Positions 51,999-60,395 of a stretch of 64,000 nucleotides of DNA are shown here, one piece after another. The stretch covers positions 1,609 to 65,608 of the forward strand of contig JADGAV010000016.1 of the NCBI GenBank assembly GCA_015231825.1, in the 5' to 3' direction. The notes under the pieces were generated by a model. It was given only the letters and a program-made list of their open reading frames with translations. It was not told the DNA's origin and did not search any database. Position numbers and translations under genes: made by a program. This DNA comes from SAR324 cluster bacterium. Lineage in GTDB: Bacteria; SAR324; NAC60-12. Numbering within the stretch: position 1 is the first letter of the stretch; every line of letters begins with the position of its first letter.

Positions 51999-53372
51999 AT
52001 GGCAAATATTTTGTGTATTGGTGCCGGATATGTTGGAGGCCCGACAATGGCTATGATCGCCAAACACTGTCCCGAACATCGAATCACCGTCGTCGACGTC
52101 AGCGCGAAACGTATTGAACAATGGAACTCTGAAAATCTGCCGATATATGAACCCGGTTTGCTTGAAGTCGTCCAGGAAGTGAGAGGACGGAATATGTTTT
52201 TCAGCACCGAAATTGCTCTGGGAATTGAAGAAGCCGATATGATTTTTGTCTCCATCAATACCCCTACCAAAACTTATGGAGAAGGGGCGGGACGTGGAAC
52301 GGATTTGCAATATTGGGAACAAGTGGCACGGGCTATTCTCAGCAACAGCAAGAAGAAAAACGTGATTGTTGTCGAGAAAAGCACGCTTCCTGTGAGAGCA
52401 GCGGCGGCTATGGCCAGAATTCTGCACTCTGAAAGCAACGGCGTTCATTTTGAAGTGATTTCCAACCCGGAATTTCTTGCGGAAGGAACGGCAATCAAAG
52501 ATTTGACGGAACCGGATCGGGTGCTTATTGGAGGGAGGAGCAATGAATCCGGTCACAAAGCATGCAAAACATTGGCGGACCTGTACGCTCACTGGGTGCC
52601 GCGGGAAAAAATTCTGTTGGCCAATGTCTGGAGCAGTGAACTGTCCAAGTTGTTTGCCAACGCGATGCTTGCCCAACGCATTTCTTCTATCAACAGTATC
52701 ACGGCTTTGTGTGAAAAAACGGGTGCTGATATTTCTGAGGTCAGTCACGCGATCGGAATGGACAAGCGAATCGGCCCCCACTTCCTTCAGGCCAGTGTCG
52801 GTTTCGGCGGATCATGCTTCCGCAAAGATATTCTCCATCTCGCCTATTTGTGCGAACATTATGGATTGCCTGAAGTCGCCGAATATTGGGACAGCGTCGT
52901 CAGCATGAATGACTATCAAATAAACCGCTTTTTCAAAAACATCCTGACCAGTCAGTTCAGTACTCTCGCCAATAAAAAAATGGCAATTTTAGGATTTGCG
53001 TTCAAACCCGATACCGGTGACACGCGTGACACCCCTGCCCTGCCAATCTGTCGTAAGCTCCTTGAAGAACGCGCCTCAATCAGCATCAGTGACCCTCAGG
53101 CACTGGACAATGCCCGGTTTGAACTGGAAGGAGTTGAAGGGGAAATCCACTATGAGCAAGATCCCTACCTAGCATGCCAAGGTGCCCACTCTCTGCTCCT
53201 GATCACCCATTGGCAGGAATTTCGTCAATTGGACTATCAACGCATTTTCGACTCAATGGCAAAACCTGCATTCATTTTTGATGGCCGAAATTTTCTGGAC
53301 CATCAACATCTATTTGAAATCGGATTCAATGTCTTTCCACTCGGGAAACCCGCATTGAGTCATTTACAGTAA
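51999..53372 (+). CDS. ugd: UDP-glucose 6-dehydrogenase, eukaryote-like type
   Basis: This 457-residue protein makes UDP-glucuronate for surface polysaccharide. ILCIGAGYVGGPTMAMIAKH (NAD site), INTPTKTYGEGAGR, the catalytic Cys in VGFGGSCFRKDILHLAYLCE, and the C-terminal FAFKPDTGDTRDTPA are present. The spacing, the phrase LPIYEPGLLEVV, WSSELSKLFANAMLAQRISSINSI and the ending KPAFIFDGR match animal and plant UGDH much better than the common bacterial UgdH class (which reads PYVEGG / YDADKV). This type is known in a minority of bacteria. GAAGGAG supplies the SD. Confidence 0.93.
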   Translation: MANILCIGAGYVGGPTMAMIAKHCPEHRITVVDVSAKRIEQWNSENLPIYEPGLLEVVQEVRGRNMFFSTEIALGIEEADMIFVSINTPTKTYGEGAGRGTDLQYWEQVARAILSNSKKKNVIVVEKSTLPVRAAAAMARILHSESNGVHFEVISNPEFLAEGTAIKDLTEPDRVLIGGRSNESGHKACKTLADLYAHWVPREKILLANVWSSELSKLFANAMLAQRISSINSITALCEKTGADISEVSHAIGMDKRIGPHFLQASVGFGGSCFRKDILHLAYLCEHYGLPEVAEYWDSVVSMNDYQINRFFKNILTSQFSTLANKKMAILGFAFKPDTGDTRDTPALPICRKLLEERASISISDPQALDNARFELEGVEGEIHYEQDPYLACQGAHSLLLITHWQEFRQLDYQRIFDSMAKPAFIFDGRNFLDHQHLFEIGFNVFPLGKPALSHLQ

Positions 53373-53541
53373 CAGAGTTTTGCCAGGCACTCGCAAGAAC
53401 GAACAAAAACGGGACTGTTTTTGTTTCAGCGTTTGAATTCGAATGAGAATTAAGTAGTTTTCTACCTGATCAAATTCTCTTGTAATTCCTCGCGGGTTTT
53501 TGGTAAAACGGATTCATTCTTTGCATGCTGGAGAAAATAAC

Positions 53542-54669
53542 ATGAGCGAATTCCAAGAAAATTTAAAAAACCTTGATCCTGTCGACAAACTGGTCCTGGC
53601 ACGGGTTTATGATGAACAAGGTCAGCTTGTTTCTGTGATTCCCAATTTACCGGGAAAGCAAGGATCATTGAAGGTCATCAATCATGTCGTCTCAGAGAAC
53701 GGTGAATTCAGTGAAGAACAGGCGAGAGGAGCAATTCAACTATTTGGGGAACATGTTGAAGATGCGAAACAAAATCCGGGAAAGCATCCAAACCTGGACC
53801 TGATAATGAGTCTTGGTTCCTCCAGGTTAAAAATCCAACGGGTGACATCACCGGTTTCCGGGCTGCTGGAAACCATTTCAAAACGGGCGGCATCTCAGGA
53901 AGAATGTGATGTTTTCATCAGACTCCTCGATCAGGGGGAAGTCAGGGCTGCCGAAAAAGTTGAAGGAGTCTGGCAACCGCAGACGTATGTGATTGATGGA
54001 ATTCTCAATTATTTTGCCAGCCATGGCAATGAGCGGATTGCTGATACTTTTTGGGATAAAATTCCTTTGAAAACTTCTAATTTTACAGACGAGGACTTTG
54101 AAAAAGGAGGAGTACGCTATGCGCCAGGGTCCGTAGTGCGAACCGGTGCCTACATTGGCCCGCAAACGGTAATTATGAACCTCGGGTTTGTCAATATTGG
54201 CGCCTATATTGCCGGAGATGGCGTGATGATAGATGGCGGAGCACGTGTTGCCTCCTGCGCCCAGATAGGCAGGGGAGTCAAGTTTGGAGCCGGATCAGGT
54301 ATCGAGGGAATCCTCGAACCAGCGGGCCGACTGCCATCAATTGTTGAAGATCATGTGAAAATTGGAGCAATGTGTGAAGTCTCCGGAATCGTGGGCGAAG
54401 GATCAGTCCTGGCCAGTGGAGTGGTGATGGCTTCCGGAAAGAAAATTTATGACGAAGCCACCGGAGAAATTGTTCCTCCTCTGGAATGTCCCATTGGTGA
54501 GCACACATTTTTGCTACCCGTGATCCCACCACACCGATTGGCAGTTGGCGGATCCCTGATGAGTGAAAACGGTCGTTTCGCAACAGATGCGATTATACTC
54601 AAACCAGGCGATCTCCGAGATACGAGCACCCTCCAACGTTTTGAAAAGCAAGGCATGCTCTACAATTGA
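53542..54669 (+). CDS. dapD: Tetrahydrodipicolinate N-succinyltransferase-like protein
   Basis: The protein has 375 residues from ATG 53542 (GGAGAAAAT upstream; the ORF-track start adds a leader). The C-terminal half is a left-handed beta helix with hexapeptide repeats: VVRTGAYIGPQTVIMNLGFVNIGAYI, then GARVASCAQIGRGVKFGAGSGIEGIL, ending in a hinge GEHTFLLPVIPPHRLAVGGS. It corresponds to the longer DapD form with an N-terminal domain of about 190 residues, as in some proteobacteria and actinobacteria. It would succinylate tetrahydrodipicolinate in lysine and peptidoglycan synthesis. A terminator follows, so it is a single gene. Confidence 0.87.
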   Translation: MSEFQENLKNLDPVDKLVLARVYDEQGQLVSVIPNLPGKQGSLKVINHVVSENGEFSEEQARGAIQLFGEHVEDAKQNPGKHPNLDLIMSLGSSRLKIQRVTSPVSGLLETISKRAASQEECDVFIRLLDQGEVRAAEKVEGVWQPQTYVIDGILNYFASHGNERIADTFWDKIPLKTSNFTDEDFEKGGVRYAPGSVVRTGAYIGPQTVIMNLGFVNIGAYIAGDGVMIDGGARVASCAQIGRGVKFGAGSGIEGILEPAGRLPSIVEDHVKIGAMCEVSGIVGEGSVLASGVVMASGKKIYDEATGEIVPPLECPIGEHTFLLPVIPPHRLAVGGSLMSENGRFATDAIILKPGDLRDTSTLQRFEKQGMLYN

Positions 54670-54679
54670 GCCCACCTCA

Positions 54680-54720
54680 ATTCCTCCCTAAATTTTTTGC
54701 TGGGGAGGAATCCAATTTTT
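54680..54720 (+). terminator. Intrinsic terminator after dapD
   Basis: ATTCCTCCC pairs with GGGAGGAAT over a 14-base loop, then CCAATTTTTC. The T5 run after a 9-bp GC-containing stem makes a plausible Rho-independent terminator. It lies inside the N-terminal part of the ORF-track version of the next gene, which supports the later start of that gene. Confidence 0.75.
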
Positions 54721-54794
54721 CACCTCCTCACGAAAATTCTGCTCGGCTTCTTGAAATTCAATTCCATATTTCAACCATAAGACAGTTCTCGGGA

Positions 54795-56804
54795 ATGACG
54801 ACCATTTCTCTCCACATTCCATCAGAAGCGACCAAAATTGCTGAAGCCATTGCCCAGAAAGGAGGACAGGCATTTCTGGTAGGAGGAACAGTCAGAGATC
54901 ATTTCCTCTCAGGGAATCGGCCCAAAGATCTGGATATCGAAGTATTTCATCTTGCCTCAGAAACCCTCGAATCTTTGCTGGCAAACTTCGGCAGTGTCCA
55001 TCTCGTGGGGAAACAGTTTGGGGTGTTCAAATTGACAAGCCCCAAAGAAAATTACGATATTAGTCTACCAAGAAGGGAAAACAAAACAGGAAAGGGGCAC
55101 AGAGGTTTTTTTGTGGAAGCGGACCCGGAAATGAATTTTGAAGAAGCCGCGCTGAGAAGAGATTTTACGATCAACGCGATGGGCTATGATATTTTGGGAA
55201 AAACTTTTATTGATCCGTTTCATGGGCAAGAAGATCTTGAAAATAAAATTCTCCGGCATGTCGGTCCCCGATTTATAGAAGATCCATTGCGCGTGCTGAG
55301 GGCAATGCAGTTTGCCGGGCGTTTTTCATTCCAAATTGCTCCTGAAACCGTGGAACTTTGCCGCGGTCTTGATCTGAATGAACTCCCCAAAGAACGCCTC
55401 TTTGAAGAATTCAAAAAACTCCTTCTCAAAGCAGACCGTCCATCGCTTGGTTTAGAAGCGGCGAAGATGCTCGGGGTATTGGAATACTTTCCCGAGCTTG
55501 AGGCACTGATCAACGTTCCCCAGGATCCGCAGTGGCATCCGGAAGGTGATGTCTGGACCCACAATGGGATGGTGATTGATGAGGCGGCAAAACTCCGTGA
55601 TGGCAACGAACAGCAAGATCTATGTCTCATGTTTGGAGCTCTCTGCCATGATTTTGGCAAACCTCCAACAACTGAATTGAAAGAAGGACGTTGGCGCAGC
55701 ATTGGACACTGTGAAGCAGGAATTGCACCCGCAGAACAGTTTTTAAGAAGGATGACTGAAGAAAACGCACTGATCGAGACTGTCAAAACATTAGTCGCTG
55801 AACACCTCAGACCGGCTTATCTCTATGGAGACCGCGGTCAGATCACTGAAGGAGCAATACGTCGACTCTCACTGCGTGTTTCTATTCCATTGCTGGTAAA
55901 AGTAGCTCAAGCCGATCATTTTGGCAGAACTACTCCTGATGCAATTGCACGTGAATTTCCTGCAGGTGAATGGTTGCTCGAACAGGCTGAAGTTCTTAAA
56001 GTTCGAGATCGACAACCCGCGCCGATTTTGATGGGTCGTCACCTGATTTCATTGGGGATGAAGCCAGGACCAGAAATGGGTCAAATTCTCAAAATCGCTT
56101 TTGAATTACAGCTGGATGGCAAAATTGCTGCTCTTGATCAGGCACTGACGTGGGCAGAGCAGAAATTGTTTGAAGGGCCTGTCAACAATTCAATGGAAAA
56201 TTCGGAGAATCTAAAAGGGCGCTTTTCAGCGCCTGCTCGTCCAGAAGAAATGAATACGGACAGCAGCCATGAAATCGGTTCACCTGGCTTAAAATACGCC
56301 TGTCGGAATTGCGGACAGTCCATAGAAAATGTACCGTATTGCATGTTTTGCGGAACAAAGCAGGACAATCTCATTCCTCAAAATGATTTTACAGCATTGC
56401 AGGTTCCCTGGCACGGGGATGATTCAGAATCCCTGCGACGAATCCCATTTGGCGATCAAATTGAGCAAAAAATTGAAAGAAAATCAAAGTGGATGAAGTT
56501 TGTCGCCTTTGTTCATTATTTTGTTGCTGCAGGCTTGGGAATGACCGCATTGATCGGAGGAATCAGCGGAGAAATATTGTTTCGAATAATATTTTTGATC
56601 ATTGCAGGAATATTATTTTACGAAGGCCGTGTCCTGTGGAAAGCCTCGAACTATTTTCGTTTGGTAGCCGTCACTGATGAAGCCGATCAGATCTATATCG
56701 CCGAGGGAGCAGAGCAGCTCAAGGCATTTTTTCTCTTGGACAGCATCTTTTATGGCGTCATTTTAATTTTGGTCTTTTTTCTAGAAAGACTCGGAAACGG
56801 GTAG
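54795..56804 (+). CDS. CCA-adding-type nucleotidyltransferase fused to zinc ribbon and membrane domain
   Basis: The protein has 669 residues from ATG 54795; the 712-aa track version would start before a terminator. Residues about 20-470 form a class II CCA-adding/poly(A)-polymerase-type enzyme: FLVGGTVRDHFL, the DxD metal site RPKDLDIEVF, RRDFTINAMGYD, IEDPLRVLRAMQFAGRF, and an HD domain with LCHDFGKPPTTE near 283. Without a stop the frame continues into a zinc ribbon (YACRNCGQSI, YCMFCGTKQ near 502-520) and three hydrophobic segments (about 573-615, 645-665). The catalytic half should repair tRNA 3' ends. A membrane-tethered version is unusual. Two small co-oriented membrane genes follow at once. 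Confidence 0.85.
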   Translation: MTTISLHIPSEATKIAEAIAQKGGQAFLVGGTVRDHFLSGNRPKDLDIEVFHLASETLESLLANFGSVHLVGKQFGVFKLTSPKENYDISLPRRENKTGKGHRGFFVEADPEMNFEEAALRRDFTINAMGYDILGKTFIDPFHGQEDLENKILRHVGPRFIEDPLRVLRAMQFAGRFSFQIAPETVELCRGLDLNELPKERLFEEFKKLLLKADRPSLGLEAAKMLGVLEYFPELEALINVPQDPQWHPEGDVWTHNGMVIDEAAKLRDGNEQQDLCLMFGALCHDFGKPPTTELKEGRWRSIGHCEAGIAPAEQFLRRMTEENALIETVKTLVAEHLRPAYLYGDRGQITEGAIRRLSLRVSIPLLVKVAQADHFGRTTPDAIAREFPAGEWLLEQAEVLKVRDRQPAPILMGRHLISLGMKPGPEMGQILKIAFELQLDGKIAALDQALTWAEQKLFEGPVNNSMENSENLKGRFSAPARPEEMNTDSSHEIGSPGLKYACRNCGQSIENVPYCMFCGTKQDNLIPQNDFTALQVPWHGDDSESLRRIPFGDQIEQKIERKSKWMKFVAFVHYFVAAGLGMTALIGGISGEILFRIIFLIIAGILFYEGRVLWKASNYFRLVAVTDEADQIYIAEGAEQLKAFFLLDSIFYGVILILVFFLERLGNG

Positions 56805-56810
56805 CTTCCT

Positions 56811-57146
56811 ATGAGTCAAAACCGTATTTCATTGAAACGAATTCCCTTCAACTTCAAGGAAGAACAGCAAATCAGCGGATTGGCTTTCTGGTTGAGGTTC
56901 GTCTCCGTGATCAGTGTCATGATCGGCATTCTCCAACTTGTTTTAGAGAACCCCCTCCTTGCCGCCATTCAATTGATTGGAGCCTGGTTTTTATGGAATG
57001 GGGCAAATAAGCTGATCCTTGTGATTGAAACCGACAGTGCAGACCAGGATCACCTGGTTGATGCCATTTTAAATTTGGGAAATTATTTTGCCTTCAAAGG
57101 AGTCCTGATCATTATTGGTGCGATTGGACTGTTTCTATGGAATTGA
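56811..57146 (+). CDS. Small membrane protein in PrsW cluster
   Basis: This 111-residue protein has three hydrophobic segments (LRFVSVISVMIGILQLVL, NPLLAAIQLIGAWFLW, KGVLIIIGAIGLFLW). The layout (two close helices, an amphipathic stretch IETDSADQDHLVDAILNLGNYF, then a last helix) parallels the C-terminal membrane part of the preceding gene (AVTDEADQIYIAEGAEQLKAFF followed by a helix). The two could therefore be copies of one domain. It starts 6 bp after that gene and overlaps prsW by 10 bp, so the three are one operon. Confidence 0.75.
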   Translation: MSQNRISLKRIPFNFKEEQQISGLAFWLRFVSVISVMIGILQLVLENPLLAAIQLIGAWFLWNGANKLILVIETDSADQDHLVDAILNLGNYFAFKGVLIIIGAIGLFLWN

Positions 57147-57991
57147 TCATCATATTCTGCACAGTCGGCATCAGCGGAGCGATCTGGCTCTGGTTTCTGA
57201 TCCGCTATGACCGAAACAGACCTGAACCCTTAAAATGGGTTTTGTTTGTGGGCGTAGGCGGGGGTTTGCTCAGCGCATTTGCTGCGGGAACGATGAATGA
57301 ATGGTTTTCTGCATGGTCTGGAATCACCTTCTATCCGCAGTCACCCCTGCAGGCTTTGGTTCTGTCGATTTTTGTGGGAATCAATGAAGAAAGCTGCAAA
57401 CTACTGGCCACTCTTTTGCTGGCCTGGAGGATCAAAGAGTTTGATGAGCCGATTGATGCACTGATTTACGCTATGAGTGCTTCCCTCGGGTTTGCTGTCT
57501 TTGAAAACTTATTTTACGCCTTTCAACACGATTGGACTATTGTCCCTTTGCGAACAATCACAGCAGTACCGGGACATCTTGCTTTTGCAGCCATCTGGGG
57601 ATTCGGCATTGCAAAAATCAAATTCATCAGGCAGAAAGGCGCCTATATCTCTACTATTCTACCCTATCTGGGCTACTCCGCGCTGATTCACGGATTTTAT
57701 GATTTCGTGCTGTTCTTGAATACCTGGACCGTTTTTCTGATTTTTCCGATCCTCATTTTTTTAGTCACGAATGCTCATAAACACTTAATTTACCTGACAG
57801 GACAAACTCCCTTTCTGCGGGTTGGAGAATGTCACGAATGCCGAACCATTAATCCTTCTGTTGCCAGGTTTTGTCAAATGTGCGGGACTTCTTTGGCTCA
57901 GGAATTCTTTAGAGTCTGTAACCGCTGCAACATAAGAGTGCTGTCGAAAACATCAAACTGTTTTCGATGCAATACCAGGCTTGCAGAATAA
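57137..57991 (+). CDS. prsW: PrsW-type intramembrane protease with two zinc ribbons
   Basis: The 284-residue protein has about seven helices carrying the PrsW/CPBP-like catalytic motifs: NEESCK (E-E-x2-K) near 81, FENLFY near 119, PGHLAFAAIWG near 141 and HGFYDF near 184. Cytoplasmic tail: two C-x2-C pairs make zinc ribbon 1 (CHECRTINPSVARFCQMCG) and two more make ribbon 2 (CNRCNIRV-to-CFRCN). PrsW in Bacillus cleaves an anti-sigma factor in stress signalling. The tail is not in the Bacillus protein. The preceding gene also has a zinc ribbon, so they may contact each other. Confidence 0.87.
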   Translation: MELIIIFCTVGISGAIWLWFLIRYDRNRPEPLKWVLFVGVGGGLLSAFAAGTMNEWFSAWSGITFYPQSPLQALVLSIFVGINEESCKLLATLLLAWRIKEFDEPIDALIYAMSASLGFAVFENLFYAFQHDWTIVPLRTITAVPGHLAFAAIWGFGIAKIKFIRQKGAYISTILPYLGYSALIHGFYDFVLFLNTWTVFLIFPILIFLVTNAHKHLIYLTGQTPFLRVGECHECRTINPSVARFCQMCGTSLAQEFFRVCNRCNIRVLSKTSNCFRCNTRLAE

Positions 57992-58008
57992 ATTCCATCG
58001 TACTTGAA

Positions 58009-59187
58009 TCATAACATCCCGTATATCAAACCAGCCAGAACGGCACCTGCAAAACCCAGCAGTACATAGGCAGCAAAAACTGGACGTCGCACCAAGGGGA
58101 AAACTGCCGTCATTGCAGGAATGCTGCTCACCGCGCCTGCCACGACAAAAGCCATACCGGACCCCACCGACATCCCCTGACTGATCAACCCTGCAACCAG
58201 CGCAGGTGCAATATAAGAATTCAGATAAGCAGGAACGCCAACGAGAGCACTGATCATAACCGGCAGGATACCGTTTCCTCCTACCACCGAGGCAATGGAT
58301 TCTGCAGGGATGTAGTGAATCATCAGACTTTCCAGTGTGTAGGCAAACAGCATCCACTTCAATAAAAACAATGCATTTTCAAACAATTCTGATCGAAAGA
58401 TGTCCCGTCTTTTTGTTTCTGTCCAGAAGCGCCAGACCGGTTTTTTGTCTGAGAGACTGCTTGATCCGCAGGATCCGCTTGTCGAACAACTGTCAGCGCT
58501 ATCAGAACAACTGGAACTCGATTTCTTTTTACGCGCCTGGTATGGATTTTTGAAATAGCCTGCAGAACTGCACAATTTGATAGCAAATCCTCCCATTAAA
58601 CCGAGAGCAACAGCGATGAATGCTTTTGCAATGGCGAACTTCCAACCCAGTGCAGCAGCAGTTATCAGCAAAGTCGGTGGATCGATTAGAGGAGAAGAAA
58701 GCCAAAATGCCATGATTGCCGAAAGTGGCGTCCCCAGAGCCAGCAAGCCGGCGATAAAAGGAATGACCTCACAAGAGCAAAAAGGCGCCAATCCTCCCAG
58801 CAAAGCCGCAAAAACAATCATCCGCTTTTCGCGTCCCTTGAAGGCATTGGCAATTAAAGCTTCAGATCCTGTCGCTTTCAGTCCAGCAATTAGCAGGACA
58901 GCAAAAACCATATAAGGAGCAGTCTGTGCTAAATTTGTCAGTGTCAGCATTCCCAACGGAAAAAGCTGATCAGGATCAAAAACAGCTAGAATTCCAAAAA
59001 TCGCAATAATCAGGAGATAAACCCGTTCAAAGGAGTTGTATACCTTTGAAACAAGTCCATTGCCATTTTGCAATTGCTTCAGGCTAAATTTTTGCCGGAA
59101 ATTGTTCAAGAGTTCCCTTTTTATCTGATTTTCCGGGGGATTTTCACTAAAAACCGGTTTTTGATTTTCATGGGTGACACTATCCAT
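58009..59187 (-). CDS. Permease of the DUF318 / Cu-Zn efflux (SO_0444-like) family
   Basis: This 392-residue membrane protein has about eight to ten helices in two blocks (FAALLGGLAPFCSCEVIPFIAGLLALG, then the matching SALVGVPAYLNSYIAPALVAGLISQGM). The cytoplasmic linker is rich in Ser and Cys (SSSSCSDSADSCSTSGSCGSSS), a likely metal-binding loop. The membrane cysteines in PFCSCEV fit metal or metalloid transport as in ArsP and SO_0444 proteins. The overlapping arsR-type gene suggests metal-induced expression. The exact ion is not shown by the sequence. Confidence 0.85.
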   Translation of the reverse strand: MDSVTHENQKPVFSENPPENQIKRELLNNFRQKFSLKQLQNGNGLVSKVYNSFERVYLLIIAIFGILAVFDPDQLFPLGMLTLTNLAQTAPYMVFAVLLIAGLKATGSEALIANAFKGREKRMIVFAALLGGLAPFCSCEVIPFIAGLLALGTPLSAIMAFWLSSPLIDPPTLLITAAALGWKFAIAKAFIAVALGLMGGFAIKLCSSAGYFKNPYQARKKKSSSSCSDSADSCSTSGSCGSSSLSDKKPVWRFWTETKRRDIFRSELFENALFLLKWMLFAYTLESLMIHYIPAESIASVVGGNGILPVMISALVGVPAYLNSYIAPALVAGLISQGMSVGSGMAFVVAGAVSSIPAMTAVFPLVRRPVFAAYVLLGFAGAVLAGLIYGML

Positions 59188-59527
59188 ATACTTCTTCTTT
59201 TCGGGTTAAATTATCGTGTTTCTGTTCCTCTGACGCTTGACTGTCCTGGCAACATTCCTCCAGCAAGTAATCCGCCAGAAATTTAATTCTCTGATAGTTT
59301 GCCCGACTGATCACTTCCCTGCCGCGTTTTTCCTGCAGAACCAAATCAGCCGCAGCGAGAAAACGTAGATGATGAGCCAGTGTTGAAGCAGGCATTTTAA
59401 GCTTTTCCTGTATCTCTCCGATGCTCAATCCCTCAGGGCAAGCTCGCACCAAAATCAACAATACTGTGAGGCGAGGTTCCGAACCCACCGCAGCAAATCC
59501 TTGAGCCGCCTCCTCCAAAACTAACAT
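59180..59527 (-). CDS. ArsR-family metalloregulator
   Basis: This 115-residue winged-helix repressor has the recognition helix region MPASTLAHHLRFLAAADLVLQEKRGREVIS near 46-75. It lacks the ELCVC box of classical ArsR; a C-terminal CC pair (YLLEECCQDSQ) could bind the metal instead. It overlaps the downstream permease gene by 8 bp, so it probably represses its own operon and is released by metal or metalloid. The promoter and operator should lie within the 60 bases before 59527, next to the GGGGACATAATACT element. Confidence 0.9.
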   Translation of the reverse strand: MLVLEEAAQGFAAVGSEPRLTVLLILVRACPEGLSIGEIQEKLKMPASTLAHHLRFLAAADLVLQEKRGREVISRANYQRIKFLADYLLEECCQDSQASEEQKHDNLTRKEEVYG

Positions 59528-59548
59528 AAAGCACCTCTCTTAATATTT

Positions 59549-59562
59549 GGGGACATAATACT
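59549..59562. repeat. Second copy of GGGGACATAATACT
   Basis: The core is identical to 3897-3910 and sits 21 bp upstream of the arsR start on the opposite strand, within its likely promoter region. Both copies are followed by an AT-rich TATTAAAA-like tail. It may be a REP end or, less likely, a regulatory site. Confidence 0.5.
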
Positions 59563-59741
59563 TATTAAAACTTTCTCATATTTTCAAGGGTCAAAACTTT
59601 TTAAAATTTGCACTCTCTCTGATCATTCTGCAAAGAAGGAGTAACCGGGAGAATGAAAATTATATCCTGCCAACCATTCTTTCATACGATCCACAAAATG
59701 GAATATTATGAATAGTTGTGAATGAGCTGACTTAAAATTTA

Positions 59742-59765
59742 ATATAACTATAAAACTGGTTATAT
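59742..59765. promoter_or_regulatory. Inverted repeat upstream of hpaF, possible operator
   Basis: ATATAAC and GTTATAT form 7-bp arms about a 10-bp centre (TATAAAACTG). The spacing suits a dimeric MarR- or GntR-type repressor, as controls hpa operons in enterobacteria (HpaR). No regulator gene is seen in this window, and AT-rich DNA yields such palindromes by chance. Confidence 0.3.
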
Positions 59766-60005
59766 AGAGATAACAAGTATTTTTTATCAATGCAAGGTTT
59801 TTATTTGAAATTGCGAAATGATTTCAGATGAGACCAATTCCTCTTTTTACTTTAAACACTATTCTCTTTTGTGCTGCCAATGACAATCCCGACTGAAAAG
59901 CAAAATACAAATGACTTGACACAATAATATTTGCTAATTTAGCATTGCCGCTCAGCATTATTTCCCACTCATAGAACAGACATTAAACCTCCGGACTGAA
60001 TATAC

Positions 60006-60383
60006 ATGCCTCATCTGATTATCGAATGCTCGGCCAATCTGGAGGGAGATCTCGACATCCAGGCCTTTTGCGAGCATCTGAGACAAACCGCCACAGAGAT
60101 CGATGCATTTCCCCTTGCCGGAGTCCGGGTCCGTGCTTTCGTCACCCGTTACTACAGCATCGCAGATGGCAATCCGAAACATTGCTTCATCGATATATCT
60201 GTACGTCTACGTGCAGGTCGCCCCATGGATGTCCGCAAAGCAGCCGCAGAAAAGATCTTTGAAGCGGCAAAAACCTATTTAAACCCACTGATGACAACCC
60301 GTTCCATTGCTCTTTCTCTGGAAATGCGTGACATTGATCCTGAACTTTCTCCTAAAACCAGCACAATTCGAGAACATCTATAG
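60006..60383 (+). CDS. hpaF: 5-carboxymethyl-2-hydroxymuconate isomerase
   Basis: The 125-residue member of the tautomerase superfamily has the normal length. The catalytic N-terminal proline is Pro2 of MPHLIIECSANLEGD, exposed after Met removal. VRAFVTRYYSIADGNPKHCFIDISVRLRAGRP is the conserved core of CHMI (Arg pair and substrate pocket). It isomerises 5-carboxymethyl-2-hydroxymuconate to the 2-oxo form in homoprotocatechuate degradation. First gene of the hpa operon, 12 bp before hpaE. Confidence 0.93.
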   Translation: MPHLIIECSANLEGDLDIQAFCEHLRQTATEIDAFPLAGVRVRAFVTRYYSIADGNPKHCFIDISVRLRAGRPMDVRKAAAEKIFEAAKTYLNPLMTTRSIALSLEMRDIDPELSPKTSTIREHL

Positions 60384-60395
60384 GCTAACTGCAGT

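Larger units (their letters stand above)
59528..60005. other. Divergent intergenic region between arsR and hpa operons
   Basis: 478 AT-rich bp holding the promoters of both operons. It contains the GGGGACATAATACT element (59549) and an inverted repeat (59742), annotated separately. No coding sequence or RNA gene is visible. The hpaF start lacks a strong SD. Confidence 0.45.

Noticed and set aside
51858-52781. 307-aa minus-strand ORF opposite ugd
   Set aside because: Antisense to a strongly recognised UDP-glucose dehydrogenase; the translation has no family features.
55220-55786. 188-aa minus-strand ORF opposite the CCA-type gene
   Set aside because: Ser/Arg-rich shadow of a conserved gene.
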